A stretch of 55,949 bases of DNA from Rhodoplanes elegans. GTDB taxonomy: Bacteria > Pseudomonadota > Alphaproteobacteria > Rhizobiales > Xanthobacteraceae. The stretch covers positions 1-55,949 of the forward strand of contig NZ_NHSK01000112.1 in NCBI RefSeq assembly GCF_016653355.1, given 5' to 3'. The notes under the pieces are model-generated. The model worked only from the letters and a program-made list of their open reading frames with translations. It was not told where the DNA came from and did no database searches. Position 1 is the stretch's first letter. Each line of letters opens with the position of its first letter. This document shows positions 36,419 through 45,678 of this stretch, in pieces. The translations under genes were made by a program, and so were the position numbers.

Positions 36419-37066
36419 GTGACGAGACCCCCGCGTACGTTCACCTATCTGTTCGATCCGCTGTGCGGCTGGTGCTACGGCGCCGCCCCGGCCCTGCACC
36501 GGCTCGCGGCGATGCCGGACATCACCATCGCGCTGCTGCCGACCGGCTTGTTCGCCGACGGCGCCAGCCGGCCGATGACCGACGCCTTCGCCGACTACGC
36601 CTGGTCCAACGACAAGCGCATCGAGACGCTGACCGGCCAGCCGTTCACCGACGCCTATCGCGACACCGTGCTGGGCGACCGCATGCGGCGCTTCGATTCC
36701 GGCCCGGCGACGCTGGCGCTCGCCGCCGTGGCGAGCACCGAGCCGCGGCGCGAGATGGGCGCGCTGTCGACCCTCCAGGCCGCCCGCTATGTCGATGGCC
36801 GCGACATCACGGCACCGGCCGTGCTGGCGGCCATCCTGGCCGACCACGGCTTCGGCGCCGCGAGCGCCCTGGTGGCGGCGCCGACCGACGCGCTGAAGGC
36901 CTTCAATGCCGATCGGATTCTTCGCGCCCGCACCTTGATGCAGGCGGTCGGGGCGCAGGGGGTGCCGACCCTGGTGCGGCACACGCCGGAAGGACCGCAG
37001 CGGCTCGACTCGGGCCTGCTGTTCGCCGGCCCCGAACGGATTTCCGAGGCCCTGGCGACGGGGTGA
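36419..37066 (+). CDS. DsbA-family protein, FrnE-like
   Basis: The 215-aa cytoplasmic protein (no signal) has the thioredoxin-like start YLFDPLCGWCYG with active-site CGWC (Cys16, Cys19) and a C-terminal block GAQGVPTLVRHTPEG with the cis-Pro. FrnE-type members are soluble oxidoreductases or isomerases. The GTG start at 36419 has AAGGAG five bases upstream. It follows the asd terminator, so it needs its own promoter. Confidence 0.8.
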   Translation: MTRPPRTFTYLFDPLCGWCYGAAPALHRLAAMPDITIALLPTGLFADGASRPMTDAFADYAWSNDKRIETLTGQPFTDAYRDTVLGDRMRRFDSGPATLALAAVASTEPRREMGALSTLQAARYVDGRDITAPAVLAAILADHGFGAASALVAAPTDALKAFNADRILRARTLMQAVGAQGVPTLVRHTPEGPQRLDSGLLFAGPERISEALATG

Positions 37067-37094
37067 CTGACGGCGGGTGAAGGCGCTCGGCCTC

Positions 37095-37240
37095 GTGTCC
37101 CGGGCGCGGCGCGACGCGCCGCGAACCGGGACCCAGGGGCGATCGAGCGAGGCGGTTTCAGTCGGTCATCCCGTGCGGCCCCTGGGCCCCGGCTCTGCGG
37201 CGCATCAGGCCTGCGGCCTGAAGCGCCTTGTCCGGGGCAC
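37095..37240. repeat. Family B intergenic repeat, copy 1
   Basis: The left end GTGTCCCGGGCGCGGCGC, the segment GCGAACCGGGACCCAGGGGC, and a right half with CCCCTGGGCCCCGGCTCTGC and GCGCATCAGGCCTGCGGCCT make a long imperfect inverted repeat. Copy 2 at 52231-52389 is present in the opposite orientation. Confidence 0.8.
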
Positions 37241-37282
37241 GCAGCATCCGGGGGACGCAGCCGGAGCGCGGGGCGAGCAAAG

Positions 37283-37612
37283 TCACGCGCTCTCGGTGAG
37301 GTCCTCCCAGACCTCGAGCGTCACGGCGCCGCCGAGGACCTGGCGCCACGCCTGGAGGAAACTCTGGATGCGCAGGTCGCCGGCGATGCGCTGGCGGCTC
37401 ATCTCCACCGCCTCCGGGGTCTCGTAGACGATCTCCTGGATGAACTGGGCGGGATCGTCGACGTTGCGCAGGAGGCGCATCGAGGTGCCGCCGAGCAGCC
37501 CGTAGAAGGGCGCGGTCGCCTGCACGACCGAGCGCACATAGGCCGGATCGGCCGAAGGCAACGTGACTTTCAGAAGAAGGACTCTCCGCACGCTCCCGCC
37601 GGCCGTCGCCAT
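37283..37612 (-). CDS. Small hypothetical protein, possibly dimeric alpha/beta-barrel
   Basis: The 109-aa product begins MATAGGSVRRVLLLKVTLPS and shows the strand-helix-strand pattern of antibiotic-biosynthesis-monooxygenase or stress-responsive dimeric alpha-beta-barrel domains (YVRSVVQATAPFYGLLGG, FIQEIVYETPEAVEMSRQ). It has no catalytic signature that I can point to. ATG 37612 lies 12 bases after the pheA stop, so it is probably the last gene of a kdsB-pheA operon. Confidence 0.55.
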   Translation of the reverse strand: MATAGGSVRRVLLLKVTLPSADPAYVRSVVQATAPFYGLLGGTSMRLLRNVDDPAQFIQEIVYETPEAVEMSRQRIAGDLRIQSFLQAWRQVLGGAVTLEVWEDLTESA

Positions 37613-37624
37613 CCCCGCCCCCGC

Positions 37625-38506
37625 TCAGGTGGTCGCGAGCTCCTGCTGCGACCGCTTGGCGAAGGTAGCGCGGATCGGATGCGCCGGATAGACGCCGAGA
37701 ATCTTCAGCGTCTTCGGCTGCGAGAAGAAGGCGAGCTCCTCCAGCGCGAGCTTGAGACCGCGCTCCTCCGGATGGCCCTCGACGTCGGCGTAGAACTGGG
37801 TCGCGGCGAAATTGCCCTCGAGCATGTAGCTCTCGAGCTTGGTCATGTTGATGCCGTTGGTGGCGAAGCCGCCGAGCGCCTTGTAGAGCGCGGCCGGGAT
37901 GTTGCGCACCTGGAACACGAACGTGGTGATCACCGGCCCGTTGTTCGGCTCGGCGACGGCGGGCTCCTTCGACAGCACGATGAAGCGCGTCGTCGAATGC
38001 GACTCGTCCTCGACGTTCTCGGCGAGGATGTCGAGCCCGTAGATCTCGGCGGCGAGGCGCGACGCGATGGCGGCGCGGGTCTTGTCGCCGGCCTCGGCGA
38101 CGATGCGCGCGGCGCCCGCCGTGTCGGCCTGGACCTTGGTGACGGCGCCGAGCTTGCGCAGGAAGCGGCGGCACTGGCCGAGCGCCATGATGTGGCTCTC
38201 GACCGTCTTCAGGCCTTCGAGCGTCGCCCCCTTGGGCGCCATCAGCTGGTTGCGGATCGGCAGGAACCACTCGGCCACGATGCGCAGCCGCGAGGTCGGC
38301 ATCAGGTGATGGATGTCGGCGACCCGCCCGGCGACCGAGTTCTCGATCGGGATCATGCCGAGCGTCGCCTTGCCGGACGAGACCGCCGTGAAGGCGTCCT
38401 CGAAGGTCGGGCACGGCACCGGCGTGTAGTCGGGATAGGCCTCGCGGCAGGCGATGTCCGAGTTGGCGCCCGGCTCGCCCTGAAAGACGATCTTTTTCTG
38501 GTCCAT
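37625..38506 (-). CDS. pheA: Prephenate dehydratase
   Basis: The 293-aa enzyme converts prephenate to phenylpyruvate. It has the N-terminal FQGEPGANSDIACREAYPD block, PIENSVAGRVADIHHL and the catalytic-region STTRFIVLSKEP (about 170-182), followed by an ACT regulatory domain (about 190-275, with ALGGFATNGINMTKLESYML) that senses phenylalanine. Monofunctional, with no chorismate mutase domain. ATG 38506 is 71 bases after the kdsB stop; the ribosome site is weak. Confidence 0.93.
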   Translation of the reverse strand: MDQKKIVFQGEPGANSDIACREAYPDYTPVPCPTFEDAFTAVSSGKATLGMIPIENSVAGRVADIHHLMPTSRLRIVAEWFLPIRNQLMAPKGATLEGLKTVESHIMALGQCRRFLRKLGAVTKVQADTAGAARIVAEAGDKTRAAIASRLAAEIYGLDILAENVEDESHSTTRFIVLSKEPAVAEPNNGPVITTFVFQVRNIPAALYKALGGFATNGINMTKLESYMLEGNFAATQFYADVEGHPEERGLKLALEELAFFSQPKTLKILGVYPAHPIRATFAKRSQQELATT

Positions 38507-38577
38507 GATGGTCTCGGGTAAAGCCCCGGCGGGCGGGCGAGTCAATCCGCGTGTCGGCCGACGGGGCGGCGTGTCGG

Positions 38578-39333
38578 TCAGTCGGGGTGTCGGCCGCGGC
38601 CGGCCAGGATCGCGCGGGCAGCGTCGAGGTCGGCCGGCGTGTCGACGCCGAGCGGCACCGAGACGACCACGGCGACGTCGATCCGCATGCCCGCCTCCAG
38701 CGCCCGGAGCTGCTCCAGCCGCTCGCGCCGCTCCAGCACCGACGGCGGCAGCGCGACGAAGCGAGCGAGCGCGGCGCGCCGATAGGCGTAGAGCCCGATG
38801 TGGTGGTAGAGAGGCCCGTCGCCCCACGGCGCCGTCGCCCGGGTGAAATAGAGCGCCCGCAACCGCCGGTCCGCGACCGGGCTCCCGACCACCTTGACGA
38901 CGTTCGGGTTGGTGCGCTCCTCGTCGCGCACGATCTCGGCCGCGAGCGTCGCGATGTCGACAGATGGATCGTGGAGCGGCGCGACCGCGGCGGCGACGTC
39001 GGCCGGCGCGAGCGTCGGCAGGTCGCCCTGCACGTTGACGACGGTTCCGAACCGGCCCTCGGGGTCGATCGTCTGCAGCGCCTCGAAGATGCGGTCGGAG
39101 CCCGACGGATGGTCGCCCCGGGTCAGCACGGCATGCCCGCCGGCAGCCGCGACGACGGCGCGGATCGCCTCCGAATCGGTGGCGACGACCACCGGCCCGA
39201 TCCCGGCCTCGACGGCGCGGCGCATCACGTGGACGATCATCGGCACGCCGCCGATGTCGGCCAGCGGCTTGTCGGGAAGCCGCGTCGCGGCGAGCCGGGC
39301 CGGGACGAGAACGACGGTGTCGGACAAGGACAT
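38578..39333 (-). CDS. kdsB: CMP-KDO synthetase (3-deoxy-manno-octulosonate cytidylyltransferase)
   Basis: The 251-aa enzyme activates KDO for lipopolysaccharide synthesis. Motifs: [20 protein letters not shown] (CTP-binding N-terminus), [24 protein letters not shown] and the C-terminal [19 protein letters not shown] and [16 protein letters not shown] 39333 is chosen; a weak ribosome site precedes it. It is divergent from cytochrome c, an arrangement I recall from bradyrhizobia and Rhodopseudomonas. Confidence 0.93.
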   Translation of the reverse strand: MSLSDTVVLVPARLAATRLPDKPLADIGGVPMIVHVMRRAVEAGIGPVVVATDSEAIRAVVAAAGGHAVLTRGDHPSGSDRIFEALQTIDPEGRFGTVVNVQGDLPTLAPADVAAAVAPLHDPSVDIATLAAEIVRDEERTNPNVVKVVGSPVADRRLRALYFTRATAPWGDGPLYHHIGLYAYRRAALARFVALPPSVLERRERLEQLRALEAGMRIDVAVVVSVPLGVDTPADLDAARAILAGRGRHPD

Positions 39334-39501
39334 GACGGATGCCGGATCGGGAAACGGCGGAGCGCCGTTGCGCAGCCGCGAACCGCGGCCTTCGGCGGCG
39401 CTTATACGTGTTGCAAGGCGCGCCGCAAACCCGCTATGTCTGCCTGGAACCTCGTGCGGCACCCCCGCCGTAGACGCTCTTTCCCCCGGAGCCCGTGCGC
39501 G

Positions 39502-40152
39502 ATGGATTCTTTCGAGCTCAACAAGATCGCCGGCGCGTTCCTGTTCAGCGCCGCCTGTGTCGTTGCCCTCAACGTCACGGCCGGCATCATCTTTTCGCCG
39601 GAGAAGCCCGAGCAGCCGGGTTACGCCATCGCGGTGGCGGGCGAGACCGCGGCGCCGAAGGCCGCCGCCGACGCCCCCGCCGAGCCGCCGATCACCACGC
39701 TGCTCGCGTCGGCGAGCATCGACCGTGGCGCCGCGGCGGCGCGCAAATGCGAGTCCTGCCACACCTTCGACAAGGGCGGCGCCAACAAGGTCGGCCCCAA
39801 CCTGTGGGGCGTGGTCGGCCGGCCGCACGCCTCGCATGCCGGCTTCAAGTACTCGGCCGCCATGGCGGCGAAGACCGGCCCGTGGACGATCGAGGAGCTG
39901 AACGCCTTCATCCAGAATCCCAAGGCGGCGGTTCCGGGCACCGCGATGGCGTTCGCCGGCGTGGCGAAGGCGAGCGAGCGGGCCGACCTCCTCGCCTTCC
40001 TCAACTCGAAGTCCGACAACCCGCAGCCGCTGCCGACCACCACGGGCGCCGCCTCGCCGGAGCCGGCGCCGCCGGCGGCGGCCCAGCCGCAGCCCGGCAA
40101 CCAGGGCGCCCAGCCCAACGCCCAGGCCGAGACCGCGCCGCCCAAGCAGTGA
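39502..40152 (+). CDS. Membrane-anchored c-type cytochrome, CycM-like
   Basis: The 216-aa protein has an N-terminal uncleaved membrane anchor (about 10-30), a Pro/Ala linker, and one class I cytochrome c domain with haem motif CESCH (83-87) and the axial Met in PGTAMAF (Met149). A Pro/Gln/Ala-rich tail (about 175-216) follows and is longer than in typical CycM. It probably carries electrons from the bc1 complex to a terminal oxidase. ATG 39502 has GGAG upstream. Confidence 0.88.
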   Translation: MDSFELNKIAGAFLFSAACVVALNVTAGIIFSPEKPEQPGYAIAVAGETAAPKAAADAPAEPPITTLLASASIDRGAAAARKCESCHTFDKGGANKVGPNLWGVVGRPHASHAGFKYSAAMAAKTGPWTIEELNAFIQNPKAAVPGTAMAFAGVAKASERADLLAFLNSKSDNPQPLPTTTGAASPEPAPPAAAQPQPGNQGAQPNAQAETAPPKQ

Positions 40153-40260
40153 GGCGGCGGGGCGCTTCTCGGAATTGCACCGTCGTCCCGGGGCGGCGCG
40201 CAAGCGCCGAGCACGGGACCCATAACCCCTGCTTCTCGTGAGCGAATTTCACCGGGCGTA

Positions 40261-40305
40261 TGGATCCCGGGCTCGCGGACCTTTCGGTCCGCGCCCCGGA
40301 ATGAC
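40261..40305. repeat. Family A repeat, half copy
   Basis: It consists of GGATCCCGGGCTCGCGG, the palindrome GGACCTTTCGGTCC and GCGCCCCGGAATGAC. It matches the right half of the full copies at 22511, 29667 and 32164; the left half is missing. Confidence 0.8.
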
Positions 40306-40356
40306 GGGGATGCAAAGCCTTCTCGAAGGCGGCCATCCAGAGCGGCTCGCCGTGTT

Positions 40357-40388
40357 GTCCCTGGGTGCCCGCCTGCGCGGGGACGAGC
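40357..40388. repeat. Family E repeat fragment
   Basis: GTCCCTGGGTGCCCGCC followed by TGCGCGGGGACGAG is a typical half of a dispersed repeat whose other, fuller form lies in inverse orientation at 49291-49372. Confidence 0.6.
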
Positions 40389-40548
40389 GGACAGGTGCCG
40401 CTTTGGCTCCGTCCAATCCGGCGAGATTGCCAACATTTAACCCGTTTCGGCCGTCCGCGGCTGGCGGACGCACATCCCAAAACCGACATATTCGGTTAGA
40501 ACCGTCGGTCTGCCCGCCCGAGGACGTCTCGGGTGGCGTGCTTGGGAG

Positions 40549-42474
40549 ATGTCCTTGCCCCTGTCCCGGCCCCTGTCCCGTCGTGACCTGCTCCGCTCGA
40601 CCGCGATCGCGGCGGCGACCCCTGTCCTTGCCCCGCTCGCCGGGCTGGCTCCGGCCGCGCTCGCGCAGGCGGCCGCGGAAGGACCGGCCGAGCCGGTCTG
40701 GCGCCACGGGCTGTCGCTGTTCGGCGACCTCAAGTACCCGGCCGGCTTCGAGCACTTCGACTACGTGAACCCGAGCGCCCCGAAGGGCGGCACGGTGCGC
40801 CAGATCGCCATCGGCACCTTCGACAACTTCAACGTCGTCGTCTCCGGCGTGAAGGGCAACCTGGCCGGCCCGGTGTTCTTCGTCTACGAGACCCTGATGA
40901 CGCCGGCGCTCGACGAGGTCTCGACCGAGTACGGGCTGCTCGCCGAAGCCGTGTCCTATCCGGCCGACTACGCGTCGGTGACCTACCGGCTGCGCGCCAA
41001 CGCGCGCTGGCACGACGGCAAGCCGGTGACGCCCGAGGACGTGATCTTCTCGCTCCAGGCGTTCACCAAGAACCACCCGCAGTTCGGCGCCTACTACCGC
41101 CACGTCACCAAGGCCGAGAAGACCGGCGACCGCGACGTGACCTTCACGTTCGACCAGCCGGGCAACCGCGAGCTGCCGCAGATCGTCGGCCAGCTCCGGG
41201 TGCTGCCGAAGCACTGGTGGGAGGGCACCGACAGCCAGGGTCGCAAGCGCGACGTCACCCAGACGACGCTGGAGGTGCCGCTCGGCAGCGGCGCTTACAG
41301 GATCAAGGAGTTCTCGCCCGGCCGCACGATCGTGCTGGAACGGGTGAAGGACCACTGGGCCAAGGACCTGCCGGTCAGCGTCGGCCGCGACAACTTCGAC
41401 GAGCTCCGCTACGAGTATTTCCGCGACACCACGGTCGCGCTCGAAGCGTTCAAGGGCGACGCCGTCGACTGGCGCACCGAGAACTCGGCCAAGGACTGGG
41501 CGACCGCCTACGACTTCCCGGCCGTGAAGGACGGCCGGGTGATCCGCGAGGAGTTCCCGATCCGCAGCTCCGGCGGCATGCAGGCCTTCGCGTTCAACAT
41601 CCGTCGCGACAAGTTCAAGGACCCGAACGTCCGCCGCGCGTTCAACTACGCGTTCGACTTCGAGGACATGAACCAGGCGATGTTCTTCGGCCAGTACAAG
41701 CGGGTCGGAAGCTACTTCGAGGGCATGCCGGACCTGATGTCGTCCGGCCTGCCGGAAGGCCGGGAGCTCGCCATCCTGGAGACGGTGCGGGACAAGGTGC
41801 CGGCCGAGGTGTTCACCACGCCCTACACCAACCCGGTCGCCGGCTCGCCGGAGGCGGTGCGCAACAATTTCCGCGAGGCGCTGCGGCTGTTCAAGCTCGG
41901 CGGCTTCGAGGTGCGCGACCGCAAGATGGTCGACGTGAAGACCGGCCAGCAGATGACGGTCGAGTTCCTGCTCTCGTCGCAGACCTTCGAGCGGCTGGTG
42001 CTGCGCTATCAGCCGGCGCTGGAGCGCCTCGGCATCGCCGCAACGGTGCGCACCATCGACCCGGCCCAGTACGAGAACCGGATGCGCAGCTGGGACTACG
42101 ACATCATCGTCGACTCCTGGGGCCAGTCGCTGTCGCCCGGCAACGAGCAGCGCGGCTTCTGGGGCACGCCCGCCGCCGACCAGCCGGGCTCGCAGAACTC
42201 GGTCGGCATCAAGAACCCGGCCGTCGACGCGCTGATCGAGAAGGTGATCTTCGCCAAGGACCGGGCCGAGCTGGTCGCCGCGACCAAGGCGCTCGACCGC
42301 GTGCTGCTGTGGAACTTCTACGTCGTCCCGCAATGGACCTACGGCAAGCAGCGCACGGCGCGCTGGGACCGCTTCGGCCGGCCGGCGACGATGCCGACCT
42401 ACGGCGCCGCGGCCTTCCCGACGATCTGGTGGTGGGACGCGGCCAAGGCCGCCAAGACCGGCGGCCGTTCGTGA
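40549..42474 (+). CDS. Peptide ABC transporter substrate-binding protein, YejA-like (first)
   Basis: The 641-aa periplasmic protein is a family 5 solute-binding protein with a Tat signal (LSRRDLLRSTAIAAA) and a YejA-type mature start, HGLSLFGDLKYPAGFEHFDY. It feeds peptides to the downstream permease. Key blocks are YVNPSAPKGGTV and RANARWHDGKPVTPEDVIFSL. The start is unusual: GGGAG abuts ATG 40549, whereas TTG 40555, two codons later, has that site at a normal six-base spacing. The gene ends in a GTGA overlap with a tandem paralogue. Confidence 0.85.
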   Translation: MSLPLSRPLSRRDLLRSTAIAAATPVLAPLAGLAPAALAQAAAEGPAEPVWRHGLSLFGDLKYPAGFEHFDYVNPSAPKGGTVRQIAIGTFDNFNVVVSGVKGNLAGPVFFVYETLMTPALDEVSTEYGLLAEAVSYPADYASVTYRLRANARWHDGKPVTPEDVIFSLQAFTKNHPQFGAYYRHVTKAEKTGDRDVTFTFDQPGNRELPQIVGQLRVLPKHWWEGTDSQGRKRDVTQTTLEVPLGSGAYRIKEFSPGRTIVLERVKDHWAKDLPVSVGRDNFDELRYEYFRDTTVALEAFKGDAVDWRTENSAKDWATAYDFPAVKDGRVIREEFPIRSSGGMQAFAFNIRRDKFKDPNVRRAFNYAFDFEDMNQAMFFGQYKRVGSYFEGMPDLMSSGLPEGRELAILETVRDKVPAEVFTTPYTNPVAGSPEAVRNNFREALRLFKLGGFEVRDRKMVDVKTGQQMTVEFLLSSQTFERLVLRYQPALERLGIAATVRTIDPAQYENRMRSWDYDIIVDSWGQSLSPGNEQRGFWGTPAADQPGSQNSVGIKNPAVDALIEKVIFAKDRAELVAATKALDRVLLWNFYVVPQWTYGKQRTARWDRFGRPATMPTYGAAAFPTIWWWDAAKAAKTGGRS

Positions 42475-44402
42475 GCGCGGGCGAGCGCGACGAGCGGCAC
42501 CTCCTTGCACCTCTCCCCGCGCGCGGGGAGAGAGGGCCGAGCCGCCGCGAGGTCCTGATCACGTCCGCAGCCGCCGGCCTCGTCGTCGCGACCGGCCTCG
42601 CGCCGCGCCCCGCGAGCGCCGCCGTGGAGGCGCCCGAGACGCACGGGCTCTCGGCCTTCGGCGACTTGAAATACCCGGCCAACTTCCGCCACTTCGACTA
42701 CGTGAATCCGAGCGCCCCGAAGGGCGGTACCTTCTCGCTGATCGGCTCGACCCGGCAGTTCAATCAGAACTTCCTGACCTTCAACTCGCTGAACAGCTGG
42801 ATCCTCCGCGGCGACGCCGCGCTCGGCATGGAGTGGACCATGGCGAGCCTGATGGTGCGGGCGACCGACGAGCCGGACGCCCTGTACGGCCTCGTGGCGC
42901 GGGCCGTGCGGGTCGCACCCGACGGCCTCGCCTGCACGTTCGTGCTGAGGCCCGAGGCACGCTTTCATGACGGCACGCGGATCACGGCCGCCGACGTCGC
43001 CTGGTCGCTGACCACCCTCAAGGCCAAGGGTCATCCGATCATCGGGCAGCTGCTGCGCGACATGATCGCCGCCGAGGCCGAGGCCGACGACCTCGTGACG
43101 GTGCGGTTCGCGCCGGGCCGCGCCCGCGACGTGCCGCTGTTCGTCGCGTCGCTTCCGGTCTTCTCGCGCGCCTATTATGCCAACCGGGCCTTCGACGAGA
43201 CGACGCTCGAGGTGCCGCTCGGCGCGGGGCCGTACAAGGTCGGCCGCTTCGAGCCCGGCCGCTACATCGCCTACGAGCGGGTGCCGGACTGGTGGGGCGC
43301 GGCGCTGCCGGTGTCGGTCGGCCAGTACAATTTCGACACGCTGCGCTACGAGTTCTATCGCGACCGCGACGTCGCCTTCGAGGGCTTCACCGGCAAGAGC
43401 TACCTGTTCCGCGAGGAGTTCACGTCGCGCATCTGGGCGACCCGCTACGACTTCCCGGCGATCCGCGACGGCCGCGTCAAGCAGGTCGTGCTGCCCGACG
43501 ACACGCCCTCCGGCGCGCAGGGCTGGTTCCTCAACGTGCGCCGCGACAAGTTCAAGAGCATCAAGCTGCGCGAGGCGCTGATCGTCGCCTTCGACTTCGA
43601 GTGGACCAACAAGTCGCTGATGTACGGCTCGTACCAGCGCACCCACTCGGTGTTCCAGAACTCCGACATGATGGCGACCGGCAAGCCGGAGGGCGCCGAG
43701 CTCGCGCTGTTGGAAAAGTTCCGCGGCAAGGTTCCGGACGAGGTGTTTTCCGACCCCTTCGTGCCGCCCGTCTCGGACGGCTCCGGGCAGGACCGCGCCC
43801 TCCTGCGCCGCGCCTCGCAGCTCCTGCTCGAGGCCGGCTACCCGGTGAAGAACGGCAAGCGCGTCGGTCCCGACGGCGCGCCGGTGACGATCGAGTTCCT
43901 GCTCGACGAGCCGGCGTTCCAGCCGCATCACATGCTCTACATCAAGAATCTCGGCCTGCTCGGCATCGACGCGACGCTGCGCATGGTCGACCCGGTGCAG
44001 TTCCGGGCCCGTGTCGACGCGTTCGACTTCGACGTGACGATCCAGCGTTTCTCGTTCTCGACCACGCCGGGCGACGCGCTGCGCTCCTACTTCTCGTCGC
44101 AGTCCGCCGCCATCAAGGGAACCCAGAACCTCGCCGGCATCGCCGATCCGGTGATCGACCAGCTCATCGAGGCGATCATCGCCGCCAACACCCGCGCCGA
44201 TCTGGTGATCGCCGCGCGGGCGCTGGACCGCGTCGTCCGGTCCGGACGCTACTGGGTGCCGCAGTGGTACAAAGCGTCGCACTGGCTCGCCTTCTGGGAC
44301 GTGTTCGAGCGCCCGCCGACGAAGCCGCGCTACGCCCGCGGCGCGCCGGAGACCTGGTGGCACGACGCCGCCAAGGCGGCGAAGACCGAGGGGAAGGGAT
44401 AG
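42471..44402 (+). CDS. Peptide ABC transporter substrate-binding protein, YejA-like (second)
   Basis: The 643-aa protein is a tandem paralogue of the previous gene, sharing FGDLKYPA, HFDYVNPSAPKGGT and the same domain plan. The GTG start at 42471 overlaps the previous stop (GTGA). Its Tat signal (PSRREVLITSAAAGLVVA, cleavage near ASA) has an N-region, LAPLPARGERG, encoded by a family C palindrome at 42511-42532. It differs from the first copy in the ligand-binding parts, so it probably has another peptide specificity. No strong ribosome site is seen; translation is probably coupled. Confidence 0.85.
   Translation: MSAGERDERHLLAPLPARGERGPSRREVLITSAAAGLVVATGLAPRPASAAVEAPETHGLSAFGDLKYPANFRHFDYVNPSAPKGGTFSLIGSTRQFNQNFLTFNSLNSWILRGDAALGMEWTMASLMVRATDEPDALYGLVARAVRVAPDGLACTFVLRPEARFHDGTRITAADVAWSLTTLKAKGHPIIGQLLRDMIAAEAEADDLVTVRFAPGRARDVPLFVASLPVFSRAYYANRAFDETTLEVPLGAGPYKVGRFEPGRYIAYERVPDWWGAALPVSVGQYNFDTLRYEFYRDRDVAFEGFTGKSYLFREEFTSRIWATRYDFPAIRDGRVKQVVLPDDTPSGAQGWFLNVRRDKFKSIKLREALIVAFDFEWTNKSLMYGSYQRTHSVFQNSDMMATGKPEGAELALLEKFRGKVPDEVFSDPFVPPVSDGSGQDRALLRRASQLLLEAGYPVKNGKRVGPDGAPVTIEFLLDEPAFQPHHMLYIKNLGLLGIDATLRMVDPVQFRARVDAFDFDVTIQRFSFSTTPGDALRSYFSSQSAAIKGTQNLAGIADPVIDQLIEAIIAANTRADLVIAARALDRVVRSGRYWVPQWYKASHWLAFWDVFERPPTKPRYARGAPETWWHDAAKAAKTEGKG
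42511..42532. repeat. Family C palindrome inside the second binding-protein gene
   Basis: CTCTCCCCGCG is followed directly by its perfect complement CGCGGGGAGAG, a 22-base palindrome with no loop. It lies within codons 14-21 of the gene starting at 42471, in the signal-peptide N-region. The same core occurs between genes at 33541 and 55798. Confidence 0.85.
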
Positions 44403-44428
44403 CGCGCCCGGAGCGGGCGCAGGGGCCA

Positions 44429-44530
44429 CGTCCTTCGAGACGCCCGCGTCGCGGGCTCCTCAGGACGAGGATGGAGTTCAGCGCCTGCCCTCGTCCTGAG
44501 GAGCGCCCGAAGGGCGCGTCTCGAAGGACG
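44429..44530. repeat. Large family D inverted repeat between the second yejA-like gene and yejB
   Basis: The left arm begins CGTCCTTCGAGACGCCCG and ends CTCCTCAGGACGAGG (44429-44470). The right arm is the near-complement, from CCTCGTCCTGAGGAG to GCGTCTCGAAGGACG (44489-44530), with an 18-base loop. In RNA it would form a stem of about 40 base pairs. It lies between the stop at 44402 and the yejB ATG at 44562. Confidence 0.92.
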
Positions 44531-44561
44531 CGGCCACCAGAGCAAGACGCAGCTTGACATC

Positions 44562-45677
44562 ATGACCGCCTACATCGCCCGTCGCCTCCTGTTCATGATC
44601 CCGACGCTGCTCGGCATCATGCTGGTGTCCTTCGTCGTGGTGCAGTTCGCGCCCGGCGGCCCCGTCGAGCGGGTGATCGCTCAGATCTCCGGTTCCGACA
44701 CCGGCGCGACCTCGCGCATCTCGGGCTCGGCCGGTGGCGACTTCGGCGCCCGCGGCCAGCCGCAGGGCGGCGCCGCCATGGACGCGACCTCGTCGAAATA
44801 CCGCGGCGCCCAGGGACTCGACCCGGAGTTCATCAAGAACCTCGAGCGCCAGTTCGGCTTCGACAAGCCGGCGTACGAGCGGTTCCTCATCATGCTGAAG
44901 AACTACATCACGTTCGACTTCGGCAAGAGCTACTTCCGCGACGTCAAGGTGATCGACCTGATCAAGGAGAAGCTGCCGGTCTCGATGTCGCTCGGCATCT
45001 GGATGCTGCTGCTCACCTACCTGATCTCGATCCCGCTCGGCATCCGCAAGGCGGTGCGCGACGGATCGCAGTTCGACATGTGGACGTCGGGAATCATCAT
45101 CATCGGCTACGCGATCCCCGGCTTCCTGTTCGCCATCCTGCTGATCATCCTGTTCGCCGGCGGCTCCTTCTTCGACTGGTTCCCGCTGCGCGGCCTGACC
45201 TCGGACAACTGGGACCGGCTCGCCTGGTGGCAGAAGATCCTCGACTACTTCTGGCATCTCGTGCTGCCGATCGTCTCGATGGGCATCGGCGCCTTCGCCA
45301 CCATGACGCTGCTGACCAAGAACTCGTTCCTCGACGAGATCCGCAAGCAATACGTGCTCACCGCCCGCGCGAAGGGCTGTACCGAGCGGCAGGTGCTGTA
45401 CGGGCACGTGTTCCGCAACGCCATGCTGCTGATCATCGCCGGCTTCCCGGGCGCCTTCGTGCACGCCTTCTTCTCCGGCTCGCTGCTGATCGAGACGATC
45501 TTCTCGCTCGACGGCCTGGGTCTCCTGGGCTTCGAGAGCGTGCTCAACCGCGACTATCCGGTGGTGTTCGCCACGCTCTACATCTTCTCGCTGGTCGGCC
45601 TAATCGTGAACCTGATCTCCGATCTCACCTACACCTGGGTCGATCCGCGCATCGACTTCGAGACCCGGGAGGTGTGA
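44562..45677 (+). CDS. Peptide ABC transporter permease, YejB-like
   Basis: The 371-aa inner-membrane permease has an N-terminal membrane segment (about 8-30), a long periplasmic insert (about 35-125) and five further segments. The cytoplasmic EAA-like loop is [23 protein letters not shown], which couples to the ATPase. The insert region [19 protein letters not shown] matches the YejB type. ATG 44562 has no strong ribosome site and follows the big inverted repeat by 31 bases. Confidence 0.88.
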   Translation: MTAYIARRLLFMIPTLLGIMLVSFVVVQFAPGGPVERVIAQISGSDTGATSRISGSAGGDFGARGQPQGGAAMDATSSKYRGAQGLDPEFIKNLERQFGFDKPAYERFLIMLKNYITFDFGKSYFRDVKVIDLIKEKLPVSMSLGIWMLLLTYLISIPLGIRKAVRDGSQFDMWTSGIIIIGYAIPGFLFAILLIILFAGGSFFDWFPLRGLTSDNWDRLAWWQKILDYFWHLVLPIVSMGIGAFATMTLLTKNSFLDEIRKQYVLTARAKGCTERQVLYGHVFRNAMLLIIAGFPGAFVHAFFSGSLLIETIFSLDGLGLLGFESVLNRDYPVVFATLYIFSLVGLIVNLISDLTYTWVDPRIDFETREV

Positions 45678-45678
45678 G

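Larger units (their letters stand above)
40153..40548. other. 396-base intergenic region with composite repeats
   Basis: No gene is seen. Positions 40185-40230 hold a short inverted element (CCCGGGGC ... GCACGGGACCCATAACCCC). Positions 40261-40305 are the right half of a family A repeat, and 40357-40388 are half of a family E repeat. Positions 40425-40510 are AT-richer, with CATTTAACCC and CATATTCGGTTAGAACCG, and are the likely promoter region for the binding-protein gene at 40549. Confidence 0.6.

Noticed and set aside
41217-42470. Start of the second binding-protein gene far upstream inside the first
   Set aside because: The frame is open by chance. The signal peptide and the GTGA overlap place the start at 42471.
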